This document shows, in pieces, positions 41,802-51,200 of a stretch of 64,000 bases of DNA. The DNA lies in contig CALQSQ010000017.1 in the NCBI GenBank assembly GCA_943333275.1, positions 1 through 64,000 on the forward strand. The letters run 5' to 3'. The translations under genes were made by a program, and so were the position numbers. This stretch comes from Akkermansia muciniphila (GTDB lineage Bacteria > Verrucomicrobiota > Verrucomicrobiia > Verrucomicrobiales > V1-33). Within the stretch, counting starts at the first letter, position 1, and each line of letters begins with the position of its first letter. Under the pieces are notes generated by a model. The model searched no databases. It saw only the letters and a program-made list of their open reading frames with translations, and was not told where the DNA came from.

Positions 41802-41947
41802 GCAGAACGTTTAAGCGCTGGCACCGCTGGGGCGAGGGTGAGCGCCGAAACGGGATGGCGGGTTAAAGTTACGGAAAGCATGATCGACAGTGCAGCCCCA
41901 GCGGTTGTCCAGCCGCGCCTTGTTCGGCCTTGGTTGTTCGGCCTTGG
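41802..41947 (-). repeat. attC site 7 with duplicated outer box
   Basis: GCAGAAC (left) and GTTCGGC (right, 41922-41928) boxes; stem GCTGGCACCGCTGGGGC / GCCCCAGCGGTTGTCCAGC. The gene-side end is a 14-bp tandem duplication, TTGTTCGGCCTTGG at 41920-41933 and again at 41934-41947, giving two potential outer boxes. Confidence 0.85.
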
Positions 41948-41964
41948 TTGTCGGTTGTGGTTGC

Positions 41965-42621
41965 TCATGCGGTCATGGAGGCTACCCACCTGTGAAATGG
42001 ATCAAGAGAATCCTCGTCTCCCATGTCGCTGGGATGACGAACAATCTCGCTGGCGGTTGTCGGGATGGATACTGAAAAGGCCGTCCTCACCCAATCCTGA
42101 AACTCGGTGTTCGGCAGGACGATGAAATCGCTGGCCGCGTTTGGTGGGTTGCCGAATGCCTCGGGCCAGCAAATCTCGTCGTATCCGATGGCCAGAAGCC
42201 GAAGGAAATCCACGGGATCATCTGCCAGAACACAGACAAGCGTCGAACCAGAGCCGGAACCCATGTGAACTATCTTCTGGCCGCCATTTGGATCGAGCCA
42301 AAAGGCGGCCATCGATCCTTCTCCACCTGTCTGACAAAACACACAAATGCGGCTCAGCATCTCGGGCCTCTCATGTCCAAACCAATACTTCATGTTCACG
42401 TTGCCCTCGGCCGCAAAGCTCACATCGGTGCCACCGGGACGCCCTGAATCAGTCCAACCATCCTTCATGGCTCGCTCGGGAAATAAGAAGCCAAACCTGC
42501 CTCCATCCCGATCAACATATGTCCCGCTCTGCTCGATCCACTCGAAGAGCAATCTCAGCGGCTCCGGGATCGTCATACCGGGTAGCAACGTCTGACTGAT
42601 CTGATCGTAGAGCTTACTCAT
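41965..42621 (-). CDS. Cassette protein 7, SMI1/KNR4 (SUKH)-like candidate, 218 aa
   Basis: Soluble protein. TIPEPLRLLFEWIEQSG, RFGFLFP and ADDPVDFLRLLAIGYDEICWP resemble SMI1/KNR4-type cassette proteins, a fold often used in contact-toxin immunity and common in cassettes. The call is by pattern only. It is the cassette nearest the expected integrase end, but no attI-like or GTTRRRY box is visible upstream; a 265-bp repeat begins 26 bp before its start. Confidence 0.6.
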   Translation of the reverse strand: MSKLYDQISQTLLPGMTIPEPLRLLFEWIEQSGTYVDRDGGRFGFLFPERAMKDGWTDSGRPGGTDVSFAAEGNVNMKYWFGHERPEMLSRICVFCQTGGEGSMAAFWLDPNGGQKIVHMGSGSGSTLVCVLADDPVDFLRLLAIGYDEICWPEAFGNPPNAASDFIVLPNTEFQDWVRTAFSVSIPTTASEIVRHPSDMGDEDSLDPFHRWVASMTA

Positions 42622-42646
42622 GGCGAGTGGCGTTGTTGGTTGGCCG

Positions 42647-42914
42647 AGGTGGTGCCCTCCCGTTCCAGTCGCGCCTGGCCAATCCGGTTGAGTGTGGGCA
42701 TGGCGGATGTTGAAGCACGTTCGCGGCGTTGTCGCCAGATTTTGTGTTCATTGGGTGAAAAAACACGGTGCATAGCGGCGTATGAAAGGGACCGGGGGGT
42801 GTTTCTCAAACTACCGCTCCGCCCGGCTGCAACGAATGCCTGGCCCGTCTTCGAAACATCAAGCCTATGCCTATGCCGAGCGCATCGGGGAGCGGTTGCC
42901 GCGCCGGGTGCAGC
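42647..42914 (+). repeat. Direct repeat, copy A
   Basis: About 265 bp, roughly 80 percent identical by eye to 43711-43976, starting AGGTGGTGCCCTCCCGTTCC. Both copies end inside a reading frame for a broken XRE-type regulator and flank the nucleotidyltransferase pair. Confidence 0.8.
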
Positions 42915-42949
42915 GGATGTTATGGGGAGTGCTTGGTTTCCATCCGTGA
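42836..42949 (+). pseudogene. Truncated XRE-type regulator, copy A (37 aa)
   Basis: MPGPSSKHQAYAYAERIGER matches the start of copy B, but the frame diverges after LPRRVQ and stops before any helix-turn-helix. Confidence 0.5.
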
Positions 42950-42950
42950 T

Positions 42951-43142
42951 TCAGGGCTTCCTGGCACCGTAGGCTGGCGGTTCTTCACGCAGCACGGCAG
43001 GGTGCCATGCAGCCGACTTCATCTCTGCTGCCGCCGCCCGCATCTTCTCCACGATGCGCACTTTCTCCGGGTAGGGCAGTGCCATCAGCCGCTTCCGGCG
43101 TTCGTTCTTGCTCTCCATGGTTCGTTGCATCAGCGGGCTCAT
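42951..43142 (-). CDS. Small basic/helical protein downstream of the nucleotidyltransferase, 63 aa
   Basis: Lys/Arg-rich helix (NERRKRLMALPYPEKVRIVEKMR). The ATG overlaps the stop of the upstream gene by 4 nt (ATGA), so translation is coupled and the two probably act together. Family not recognised; toxin-antitoxin pairing is a guess from size and coupling. Confidence 0.65.
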   Translation of the reverse strand: MSPLMQRTMESKNERRKRLMALPYPEKVRIVEKMRAAAAEMKSAAWHPAVLREEPPAYGARKP

Positions 43143-43651
43143 GACGGGTTCAGGTAGTTTTGTTCAAATCGTTTCCACGCGGCACCCAGGCCATGCCGCT
43201 CCAGAAGCTCGCGTAGCTTCACCTCATCAGCCACCCGGGCTTCCATGAAGGTCACCAGCCGCGCGAAGTCCTTCCCTCGCCCCGTCTGCAAGGCGATGGC
43301 CATGAGATGCTCCGCCAGCATCACCCGCGCCGGCACGCCTTCAAAGTCCACCTCCCGCGCCTGCTCCACCGCCTCCCGCAGCAGCCCCGACTCCGCGGGC
43401 AGGAACTGCACCGGCCAGCCATGGATCATCACCGCGTCCCCATCCGCCGCATGACCGCGTGCTTTAAGGAATTCATAAATCGGTGTCAGGGTGAGGATCA
43501 GCGGCGAACCCTCAAACAGCACAAATACATCCAGATCGAAGGTCGAGATCGGCTCCAGATAGAGCGTGGCCCCCATCGCTCCGCCGATGGCCCACTGGCC
43601 GATGCGGCCGGCGGCGCGCAGTTCGTTGATTTCAGCAAGGGTATCCTTCAT
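43139..43651 (-). CDS. Nucleotidyltransferase-like protein, 170 aa
   Basis: WAIGGAMGATLYLEPISTFDLDVFV carries the G-G ... D-x-D pattern of the nucleotidyltransferase fold seen in MNT/AbiEii-type proteins. The helical C-terminal half (VMLAEHLMAIALQTGRGKDFARL) is also typical. Pairs with the overlapping 63-aa gene. The pair is bracketed by direct repeats, so it may have arrived or been copied as a unit. Substrate is unknown. Confidence 0.75.
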   Translation of the reverse strand: MKDTLAEINELRAAGRIGQWAIGGAMGATLYLEPISTFDLDVFVLFEGSPLILTLTPIYEFLKARGHAADGDAVMIHGWPVQFLPAESGLLREAVEQAREVDFEGVPARVMLAEHLMAIALQTGRGKDFARLVTFMEARVADEVKLRELLERHGLGAAWKRFEQNYLNPS

Positions 43652-43710
43652 GGCAGCAAGGGTGGGTTCTGTGGATCACTTCGTGCGGATGGCGTAGGGA
43701 GTTTGTCTGT

Positions 43711-43976
43711 AGGTGGTGCCCTCCCGTTCCGGTCGCGCCTTGCCGGTCCGGTTGAGTGTGGGCATGGCGGATGTTGAAGCAGGTTCGCGGTATTGTCGCC
43801 AGATTTTGTTTCCGGGGTGATAAAACGCGCCGGATGCCACCGTATGGGAGGGAACGGGGGGCGCATTTCCAAACTTCCGCGCCGCCCGGCTGCAACGAAT
43901 GCCTGGCCCGTCTTCGAAACATCAAGCCTATGACTATGCCGAGCGCATCCGGGAGCGGCTGCCCAGACGATTGCAG
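43711..43976 (+). repeat. Direct repeat, copy B
   Basis: Partner of 42647-42914. Copy B continues further into the regulator reading frame than copy A, so it is closer to the original state. Confidence 0.8.
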
Positions 43977-44036
43977 GAGCTGCGAGAGGCGAAGGGGTTG
44001 AGCCAGTATGCGCTGTGGCGGAAATGCGGGGTGTAG
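43899..44036 (+). pseudogene. Truncated XRE-type HTH regulator, copy B (45 aa)
   Basis: RIRERLPRRLQELREAKGLSQYALWRKCGV is the beginning of an XRE helix-turn-helix (helix 1 and the GLSQ..L start of helix 2), then TAG. The recognition helix is missing, so it should not bind DNA as it stands. Confidence 0.65.
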
Positions 44037-44194
44037 AGCCGTTGGTGTCCAGCCTTGGGATAACGGTGTGGAGGAGCGGGGTGAAGAAGGTGCGCAAAAA
44101 GGGTGCGATCGGAGCGGCGGCATTCGTGTCGCTGAGTTTGGAGATGCGGAGCCTGATTTCCTGGGGAGGGAGTCGGGCTGCGCGGTTTTTCGAT

Positions 44195-44214
44195 GGGCGA
44201 CAGGAATGTCGCCC
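44195..44214. repeat. REP-like perfect hairpin
   Basis: GGGCGACA-GGAA-TGTCGCCC: 8-bp perfect stem with a tetraloop, followed by CCTCCGGG. The form is like extragenic palindromes; only one copy was noticed in the window. Confidence 0.5.
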
Positions 44215-44325
44215 CTCCGGGTCTAAAGGAAAGGGGTCTGGAAAAGAATCCTTAGAGGAGTTTCCTTGTGGTAAGTGGTAAGCGCCTGTCCTTATACGCG
44301 CAGATTCCCGGAGAATTTATAGTTT

Positions 44326-44345
44326 CCGGCCCTTGAGAAGGCCGG
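44326..44345 (+). other. Leader hairpin before the YoaK-like gene
   Basis: CCGGCC / GGCCGG with an 8-nt loop, ending about 25 bp before the ATG at 44371. No T-run follows. Confidence 0.35.
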
Positions 44346-44370
44346 TGTATCGGCGACACTGTGGCAAACA

Positions 44371-45054
44371 ATGATTTCCAAATTACCTCGATGGATCTGG
44401 GCGGGTGCGTGGGCGCTGGCGTTTGTCGCGGGCATGGTGAATGTGGTGGGGTTGCTGGGATTTGAGCACCAGGCCGTCACTCACCTCACGGGCACCACGT
44501 CGATGCTGGCGGCCGCGCTGGCGGGAATGGACGGGGCGGCGGCGCTGCATTTTGCAGCGATTCTGGGTTCCTTTGTGGCGGGGACGGTGCTGAGTGGATT
44601 TCTCATTCAGGACAGCACGCTGCAACTGGGGAGGCGCTATGGAGTGGCGTTGCTGCTTGAGGCCATGCTGCTGGCTGCGGCGGCCACGCTGCTCAAGCAT
44701 GACAACCTGCTGGGAATTCACGCGGCCTCGTGCGCCTGCGGCCTCCAGAATGCCATGGTCAGCACCTACAGTGGCACGGTGGTCCGCACCACCCACCTCT
44801 CCGGCATGTTTACCGACCTGGGCATCTTCCTGGGTCACCGGCTGCGCGGTTTACCCGTGGACCGGCGGCGGCTGCGGCTGTGTTTCCTGATCATTTCGGG
44901 ATTCCTCTGCGGCGGCATCGGCGGGGCGGTGGCGTTTCGCCGGCTCAGTTATGCCGCGCTGCACATCCCGGCAGCACTCGCCGCCATGACCGCCCTTGCC
45001 TATGCCCTCTACGGTCTCCGGGGTTATTTCAAAAAACGAACGCGCTTCTCCTGA
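44371..45054 (+). CDS. YoaK-like DUF1275 membrane protein, 227 aa
   Basis: Multi-pass membrane protein of the YoaK/DUF1275 family. WALAFVAGMVNVVGLLGF opens it, followed by VTHLTGTTSMLA, GLQNAMVSTYSGTVVRTTHLSGMFTDLG (the family's most typical stretch) and about six TM segments. Length is normal. Function in the family is not established. Overlaps the next gene by one base (TGATG), so the two are translationally coupled. Confidence 0.88.
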   Translation: MISKLPRWIWAGAWALAFVAGMVNVVGLLGFEHQAVTHLTGTTSMLAAALAGMDGAAALHFAAILGSFVAGTVLSGFLIQDSTLQLGRRYGVALLLEAMLLAAAATLLKHDNLLGIHAASCACGLQNAMVSTYSGTVVRTTHLSGMFTDLGIFLGHRLRGLPVDRRRLRLCFLIISGFLCGGIGGAVAFRRLSYAALHIPAALAAMTALAYALYGLRGYFKKRTRFS

Positions 45055-45434
45055 TGTCCGAAAAAATGCCATGGCTGCGTCGCGCCACATGGGCGCTATG
45101 CGGATTTCCGGTGCTGGTCCTAGCCTCGTACTATGCCACGTGGGGTGCGGGGCGGCTGGCATTGGGACACTGGCCCAGGCCGAGCGTGGATGACCCAAAG
45201 GGCATTGAGGGAGGGCTGATGTGGCTGTACGATTTCACCATGGGATTATTGATGGTCGGAATCCCGGTGTTCTGGCTGGCACTGCCGGTCCTGGCGCTGG
45301 TCTGCCTTTACAAGAGACCTGAGGGCTGGTTGGATCGCTTGCTGGAGATGGCATTAGCGCTGGCGTTTTTCTTTGTCCTCTTCATTTTCACAGCCTGGGA
45401 TCCCCACTCCGTGATAGAATGGTTTGCCGATTGA
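45054..45434 (+). CDS. Small two- to three-TM hypothetical protein, 126 aa
   Basis: Start at MSEKMPWLRRATW; TGATG overlap with the YoaK-like gene decides it. Hydrophobic segments near 9-30 (WALCGFPVLVLASYYATW), 55-83 (MGLLMVGIPVFWLALPVLALVCLY) and 92-110 (LEMALALAFFFVLFIFTAW). Not recognised. Coupling suggests a role with the upstream transporter-like protein or simply shared transcription. Confidence 0.75.
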   Translation: MSEKMPWLRRATWALCGFPVLVLASYYATWGAGRLALGHWPRPSVDDPKGIEGGLMWLYDFTMGLLMVGIPVFWLALPVLALVCLYKRPEGWLDRLLEMALALAFFFVLFIFTAWDPHSVIEWFAD

Positions 45435-45456
45435 TCCCTGTCTCCCCGTTTCCTCC

Positions 45457-46506
45457 ATGCGCCGTTTGTTTCTCTGCCTGCCGATTCTCCTCACTTCCAC
45501 GCTTGCCGATGCTCCGCCCGCGCCCGGCGGTCTGGAGGGATCGACGCCGGACCAGAAGGAGGCGGCGAAGGCGCGGATGGAGGAATACCGCCAGTCGGCG
45601 TTTGATCCCTTTGCGCGGGAGCGGGTGGTGCGGGAGGTGGTGAAACTGCCGCGTGCGGTGCAGGCGGTATTTATGACCGTGGTGGAGGAGGATTTCAAAA
45701 AGGCGCTGCAGGCTTATAAAACGGAATTTCAAAAGACGGCGGAGTCGCTGGCCAGGACCCGGGAATCCAAGGCGGTGAAGGACGAAATCAAACGCCTGCG
45801 AGCCTCCGTGCTGGCGCTGCAAGCCAAGGGAGGCGGACTGAGCAAGGAGGAGATCACCAGCATCGGCGACCCCGCACTGGCGCGGCTGAAGGAGTTGCAG
45901 ACGTTCGACCGCGCGGTGGTGATCAGGAGCAACTCCGGGCTGGACATCCCGCGGGAGCGACTGCTGGCGCTGGTGAAGAGCCGTCAGGAATTACGCAAGG
46001 CGATGGCTCTGACGGATGCGAAGGATTATGCGCCGGAAAAACTGGTGGAGGAGGAAAAGAACCTGACCGTGAGCCAGGGGCCGTTTGATCGCGATGCCGT
46101 AAAGATCATGGAGGCCAACAAGAAACTGCAAACCTCCGTGCCTGCGGACGAGGCGCAGGGTGTGCTGGTGACTAATGAACTACGCGCCACGCTGGGCCTG
46201 ACGGCGCTGACGATCGATCCCAAGCTCTGCAATGCCGCGCGCGGACATTCCAAGGACATGGTGGAGAAGGGATTCTTCGCGCACGCGTCGCCCGTGCCCG
46301 GCAAGAAGTCGCCATGGGATCGCGCGAAGCTGGCGGGCACGAGTGCGAGTGCAGAAAACATTTACGCCGGAAGTTCCAAGCCGGAGGATGCGGTGATGGC
46401 CTGGTGGCACAGTCCGGGGCACTTCGTGAACATGCTCAACCCCGGCCACAAACGCATGGGCATGGGCCGCCATGCAGGCGACTGGACGCAAATGTTCGGC
46501 GGATGA
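45457..46506 (+). CDS. Secreted CAP-domain protein, 349 aa
   Basis: Start at MRRLFLCLPILLTSTLADA, which gives a signal peptide. A long helical stretch follows, about 40-220 (EEDFKKALQAYKTEFQKTAESLART). The CAP (SCP/PR-1) domain fills the C-terminal third: LVTNELRATLGLTALTIDP, GHSKDMVEKGFFAHASP, ASAENIYAG, WWHSPGHFVNMLNPGHKRMG. His and Glu cleft residues are present. Simpler in build than the two large CAP proteins at 7.7-12.2 kb and without their C-terminal tail. Convergent with ubiE, 3 bp apart. Confidence 0.88.
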   Translation: MRRLFLCLPILLTSTLADAPPAPGGLEGSTPDQKEAAKARMEEYRQSAFDPFARERVVREVVKLPRAVQAVFMTVVEEDFKKALQAYKTEFQKTAESLARTRESKAVKDEIKRLRASVLALQAKGGGLSKEEITSIGDPALARLKELQTFDRAVVIRSNSGLDIPRERLLALVKSRQELRKAMALTDAKDYAPEKLVEEEKNLTVSQGPFDRDAVKIMEANKKLQTSVPADEAQGVLVTNELRATLGLTALTIDPKLCNAARGHSKDMVEKGFFAHASPVPGKKSPWDRAKLAGTSASAENIYAGSSKPEDAVMAWWHSPGHFVNMLNPGHKRMGMGRHAGDWTQMFGG

Positions 46507-46509
46507 AGC

Positions 46510-47193
46510 TCAGGCTTTCTGCCCGATGTAAATGCTGGCAATGCCGAAGTTCAGGGGAATCGCCCTTGCCGAGTGCAGTCCATTTCGATTCAGCAATTCA
46601 CACATGGCCGGGCCGCTGGGAAATGCCTCGATGGAATTGCTGAGGTATTCGAAGGCCCCGCGCTGCCCGGTGATGAGCCCGGCAATCCTGGGCAGCATTT
46701 TGTGCAGATAAAATCGGTAGAGCGGGCGGAGGATCGGAAGCGTGGGCAGGGAGAAATCCAGCACCACAAGATGTCCGCCGGGCTTGATGACGCGCGACAT
46801 CTCGCGCACCGCCTCCGGCCAAGAGGCCATGTTCCGCAGGCCAAAGGCGACGGTGACGACATCGAACGTGGCATCGGGCATCGCCAGGTTCATCGCATCG
46901 GCGACAATCCATTCCACGCCGGGAACCTTCCGCTGGCGGGCAACCTCCAGCATGGGTTCGCAGAAATCCGCGCCGATGATTTTGGTCTGCGGATTGAGCT
47001 TCGCAATTTCCATGGCCAGATCCCCGCTGCCCGTGGCGAGATCCAGCAGACTGGCGGGTTTCATTTCGCGAACCAGCCGCGCAACCTTGCGCCGCCAGAG
47101 GATGTCAGTGCCCAGGGAAAGCACATGGTTTGTGGCTACGTAGCGACCGGAGATTTTGGCGAAGGCTTCATGGACGAAGGCGGGATCTTGCAT
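46510..47193 (-). CDS. ubiE: UbiE/MenG-type quinone C-methyltransferase, 227 aa
   Basis: Class I SAM methyltransferase: motif I LLDLATGSGDL, then IIGADFCEPMLEVAR, ADAMNLAMPDATFDVVTVAFGLRN and the family-typical FEYLSNSIEAFPSG near the C-terminus. Methylates demethylmenaquinone (or the ubiquinone precursor); in this kind of organism menaquinone is the more likely substrate. Last gene of the minus-strand row rsmD-moaC-ubiE, 6 bp after moaC. Confidence 0.93.
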   Translation of the reverse strand: MQDPAFVHEAFAKISGRYVATNHVLSLGTDILWRRKVARLVREMKPASLLDLATGSGDLAMEIAKLNPQTKIIGADFCEPMLEVARQRKVPGVEWIVADAMNLAMPDATFDVVTVAFGLRNMASWPEAVREMSRVIKPGGHLVVLDFSLPTLPILRPLYRFYLHKMLPRIAGLITGQRGAFEYLSNSIEAFPSGPAMCELLNRNGLHSARAIPLNFGIASIYIGQKA

Positions 47194-47199
47194 GGGGAT

Positions 47200-47646
47200 T
47201 TAAACTTTGGTCTTTTGCAGCAGGCGGATTTCGCCAATCTGCATGGTTTTATCGACGGCCTTGCACATGTCGTAGATGGTGAGAGCGGCTACGCTGACGG
47301 CGGTGAGGGCCTCCATTTCCACGCCGGTCTGGGCGGAGGTCTTGGCCAGCGCGGTGATGCGGACACCGGACGACTCAATCGTGAAATCCACACTCACTTT
47401 GCTGAGGGCAATCTGGTGACAGAGCGGGATCAACTGCGAGGTGAGTTTCGCAGCCTGGAGGCCGGCGATTCTGGCGACGCCCAGCACTTCGCCCTTTTTC
47501 ATCTGCCCAGCTTGCAGCAGACGCAGCGTCTCCGGTTGGAGGCTGATGAAGCCTTCTGCGATCGCTTCGCGGGCCTGCACGGGCTTGTCGGAGACATCCA
47601 CCATCTGGGCGGCTCCCTCCTTGGTGATGTGGGAAAGATCATTCAT
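47200..47646 (-). CDS. moaC: Cyclic pyranopterin monophosphate synthase MoaC, 148 aa
   Basis: Start at [21 protein letters not shown]; the longer ORF runs antisense through rsmD. Family motifs: [50 protein letters not shown]. Acts after MoaA in molybdopterin synthesis. The start overlaps the rsmD stop by 8 nt. No other moa genes are present in the window. Confidence 0.95.
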   Translation of the reverse strand: MNDLSHITKEGAAQMVDVSDKPVQAREAIAEGFISLQPETLRLLQAGQMKKGEVLGVARIAGLQAAKLTSQLIPLCHQIALSKVSVDFTIESSGVRITALAKTSAQTGVEMEALTAVSVAALTIYDMCKAVDKTMQIGEIRLLQKTKV

Positions 47647-48211
47647 GCGGAGCGCTGGTTTGCAGTTGGAAAAAGCGCACCCGCGCTGCGCCATACGTGC
47701 GCTCGTCCCGGCAGATCCATGGCGTCGGCACAACGGGTTCTTTGGCCTGGGACCAGCTTTCGAGGATGAACCATCCCTCCGGCGCGAGGAGTTTGGGAAG
47801 CTGGGGACTGCCGAGAATTTCCCGATTCCATGCACGGTCATCGGGGGATTTCTGATACGGGGGATCGGCGAAAATGAGATCGAAGGGGCGATGCGGGCGC
47901 GTCCACCAGCTTTCCATTTTGGCGCAGACGGTTTCCCCCCTGGGGGCAAATCTGGCCTTCAGCAAATTGGCCTCGATGATCTGAATGGCGGCCTTTTCAG
48001 AGTCCACAAAAACACAATGGGCCGCGCCGCGACTGAGGCATTCCAAGCCGTAGGCTCCACATCCTGCGAAAAGATCCGCCACCCGGGCTTCCTTCACGAG
48101 TGGACCCAGAATGGAGAACACGGCAGACCGCGTGCGATCCGTGGTGGGCCTCAACACCGTCTTGGGAACGCGCAGGGTCATGCCGCCGCTGGTGCCGGAG
48201 ATGATTCGCAT
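47639..48211 (-). CDS. rsmD: 16S rRNA (guanine966-N2)-methyltransferase RsmD, 190 aa
   Basis: [16 protein letters not shown] and [12 protein letters not shown] are the usual RsmD opening; SAM site [20 protein letters not shown]; catalytic DPPY in [11 protein letters not shown]. Length is normal. Its stop overlaps the moaC start, so they are coupled. Confidence 0.95.
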   Translation of the reverse strand: MRIISGTSGGMTLRVPKTVLRPTTDRTRSAVFSILGPLVKEARVADLFAGCGAYGLECLSRGAAHCVFVDSEKAAIQIIEANLLKARFAPRGETVCAKMESWWTRPHRPFDLIFADPPYQKSPDDRAWNREILGSPQLPKLLAPEGWFILESWSQAKEPVVPTPWICRDERTYGAARVRFFQLQTSAPHE

Positions 48212-48253
48212 GTCCCTCCTGTAAACGTGCCCGGCGGAGATTCAAGACCAACC

Positions 48254-51200
48254 TCAGGGCGCGGTGTTCTGCGAGACCGGGGTGGCCGAAGATGATACCG
48301 GGATAAGGGTCACTTCTTCGGTGGGTTGGACGGCTTCGCCCAACTGATCTTGGAAAGCCGCGTATTCGGCAGCCTGGAATAACCCCGCCTTGCGCGTCAG
48401 GTTCAGAGTGATCGAGGCAGCGCTGTCCTCGTTGCTCGCGAGACATTTCCAGGAGACATATTTTTTATCACCGCCGATTCGATCCATCGGCGCGATGTTC
48501 ATTCCCCCAATGCCGGAGAATTGGGTCTTCGCATGCAACTGCAGGAGTGCCTGGAAATGGAAGGGCGAACGCCGCATGGATCCCTCAGTATCCGAGTCCA
48601 GGAAATGCATTTCCGCGGAAATGGGCAGGTGAAGCATTAGTCCACTGCCATTGGGGGCGCAGGCATTGCGCATTTCGTATTCCAAATTGAGTAACAGCGG
48701 TTTCTCCAAGGTGGTGAGATTCTCCACCCTGGCAACCTGGACCTGGCACCGGTTGCGATCCAGGCCCAGCAGGCCTTTGATGGCGGAGGAGATATCGCGC
48801 TGATCCCGGCGAGAGTTGAGTGACTGGCGCAGTTCGCAGGCGGTGATGCCGGAAATCGTGATGGATTCCTTGATGCTCAAATGGCGGCGTTCAATAATCT
48901 GGACGGTGCGTTCCACACTGACTTTTTCAAAATCCTCCGGGAAATCGCGAATCTTCACCAATCTGGAACTCTCCGGATTGAATTCCGAGGGCTGGTCACC
49001 CAGCACCAAAGCGTATTTCCCCGCCAGCAACCACGGAGGGACTCCCGGCTGGGGAGCCATGCATTTGTTGGTGCAGTCGATGAAATCCCATTCGTCCTTT
49101 TTGGCACCGGGGACAGCGGTGATCATGTGATTGAACGCCCCAAGCGATGGCAGATCAGGCTGCACGGCGGTGGCGGCGTTGACGAGCGCGAGACGGGCGG
49201 GAACGCCCACGGAATTCAGAAGCTGGCAGAGCAGCACACTGTGGTCCTTGCAGTCACCAAAGCGGTTCTTGATGGAATCCGCCGCTGGATTGGGGATGAG
49301 CCCGCGCATTCCAAATTCAATGGCCGCATAACTGAGCAGATTGCGAACGTATTCCGAGAGCACGAGGATGCGTTCGGCATCCGTTTTGCAAGCCTTGGTT
49401 TTTTCCTTCGCGAGCCGTTTCACCGTCTCATCCGGCCGCATGCGATCCTGGATCATGCTGTAATATTCCGCACCCAGCCGCACCCAGCTTTCGGATCCAT
49501 CTCCAGTCCAAAGCACTGGAACGATTTTTTCCAGCGACGGTTGATGCGCCTCGCGGTTCAATGCCGGCAGGCTTCGCTCCAGCCAGACCATGCCCGTGGG
49601 AATGCGCGTGGGAGGCTTGCCCGCGCTGTGGCGGAAGTCCAGTTTGGCCACGGGACTGTTGAGATAAAGGATATCGAGCGCGCAGGGGGCTTCGGCTCCG
49701 AAATGGAAGGAGGAATTGATAGCGCTTGCGAGCACGCCAAGGGATTCCTCGGTGATGGTATATTCGAGCACACTGCCCACGGTGAGACCGGGCACGGGGA
49801 GATTGAGAATCCTCATGCCCGTGTGCATTCCGTCCGCGTTGTCCTCCGTGACAAAGGCCTCCTTCATGTTGGATGGGGAAACAATCTTTCCATCCGGCGT
49901 GCGCACGCGCAGTTCATTCACCTGCACGCGTTCGCCTCGCGGCCGGAAGGAAATTTTCAAAATATTAAACGCCTCCATGCCCTGATTGTTCTGGATGCGG
50001 ATGGAGTAGCGGTTGGTGGAGCGGAAGGGTTCGCCGGGATCGCAGGTGATGGAGCGGATGCGGTAGATATACTGGTAGGGATCCTCCGTGGTGGCGATGG
50101 CATCGAAATTTTCGCGCTGCAGAAATTGACGCACTTCGGGGGGCAGGGTCACCGGCGTGGTCTGCGGCCCATCCTTGTCGAGCACGGGTCCTCCTTCGTC
50201 ATTGCTCAGGGCATAGACGATCTCATCCAGATCGCGGAGACGGGGATTGTATTGGCGGGCCATCGCGAGCGTGACGGTGGCCTTGGCGGTATCGCCCATC
50301 TCCCGTTCGCAGCTGGCACGCACCAGCCAGGCGAGCCCTTCCTTGGGATCCAATTTCAGAACACTCATGGCCGCCGCGAGTCCGAGGTCGTGACACTGAT
50401 GCGTTTTGAGGAAGGTGAGGAATTCCCGGGCGAGATTGGGATTTTTCTTCATGGAAACGATCAGTCCCTCCATGATTTCGATACCGCGTGCCATCGTATC
50501 CACGCCATTGAAGAGAATATACGCCTCCCAGAGATGCCAGTGATTGCTGGGCTGCGCGAGGTTCAGCACGTCGAGCACGCGCAGGGCTTCATCATGCGCC
50601 CGGGCATCGTGGAGGGTATGCAAATACTTTTCAACGGTTTCCGCCTGAAGAAAATCCTGCCCCTCCTTGGCACGCCCCAGCGCGGTGGTGAAGAGCGTGG
50701 TGGCTGTTTCCAATCGCTGGTGCTGGGCCATGAATTGTGCAGCTCCGGCCAGGAAATCATTTCTGGGCTCCTGCTCGCGCCAGTGATTGTCCATCAACTC
50801 GGTGGCCTTTTCGGCCTGATTCACGAGGGCGAGGGTTTCGCACAAGGCCAGCAGGACCCCGCCACTGCTTCGCACGTCGTAGGCGCCCTGATAAATCTCC
50901 AGGGCCTCGGCGAGTTGATTGGCCGCACGCCGCTCCTGACCGAGGGCGAGGATGAGGTGCTCCCATAACTTGGTACAGGCGGCGGGGGTGTAGGCCGGAC
51001 TGACTCTGGATCCATCCCAGACGGGGTCAAGCCAGGAGGCTTTGTTGAGGATGGCCGTCAGCTCGGACTTGGAACGTTTTTCAGAAAACGAGCACGCGCC
51101 GAGTGCATAGAGCAAGTTGCCCCGCCGCGCCAGGCGGAAGACAAAGGGGGCGGGATTCAGATTGCTGGAGATTTGACCATCATATTCAAAGCCTGCGAAC

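Larger units (their letters stand above)
43652..44370. other. Gene-poor region with repeat copy B, broken regulator and hairpins
   Basis: Apart from the repeat, the truncated XRE frame and two hairpins listed separately, I see no supported gene. A plus-strand ORF (44015-44281) overlaps the broken regulator and has no recognisable protein character. Confidence 0.5.

Noticed and set aside
38330-42640. Interpreting the inverted repeats as a CRISPR array or transposon ends
   Set aside because: Repeats differ in sequence and length, lie between genes of 0.3-0.8 kb with uniform orientation and have GTTRRRY boxes; no transposase or short regular spacers. attC fits better.
44015-44281. 88-aa ORF over the broken XRE frame
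   Set aside because: Overlaps the pseudogene and the REP-like hairpin and shows no domain.
42640-44370. A complete integron integrase or an intact XRE regulator
   Set aside because: No tyrosine-recombinase motifs on either strand; both XRE frames stop before the recognition helix.
48881-50968. 695-aa plus-strand ORF
   Set aside because: Antisense to the DUF3857 protein; His/Gly-rich shadow.
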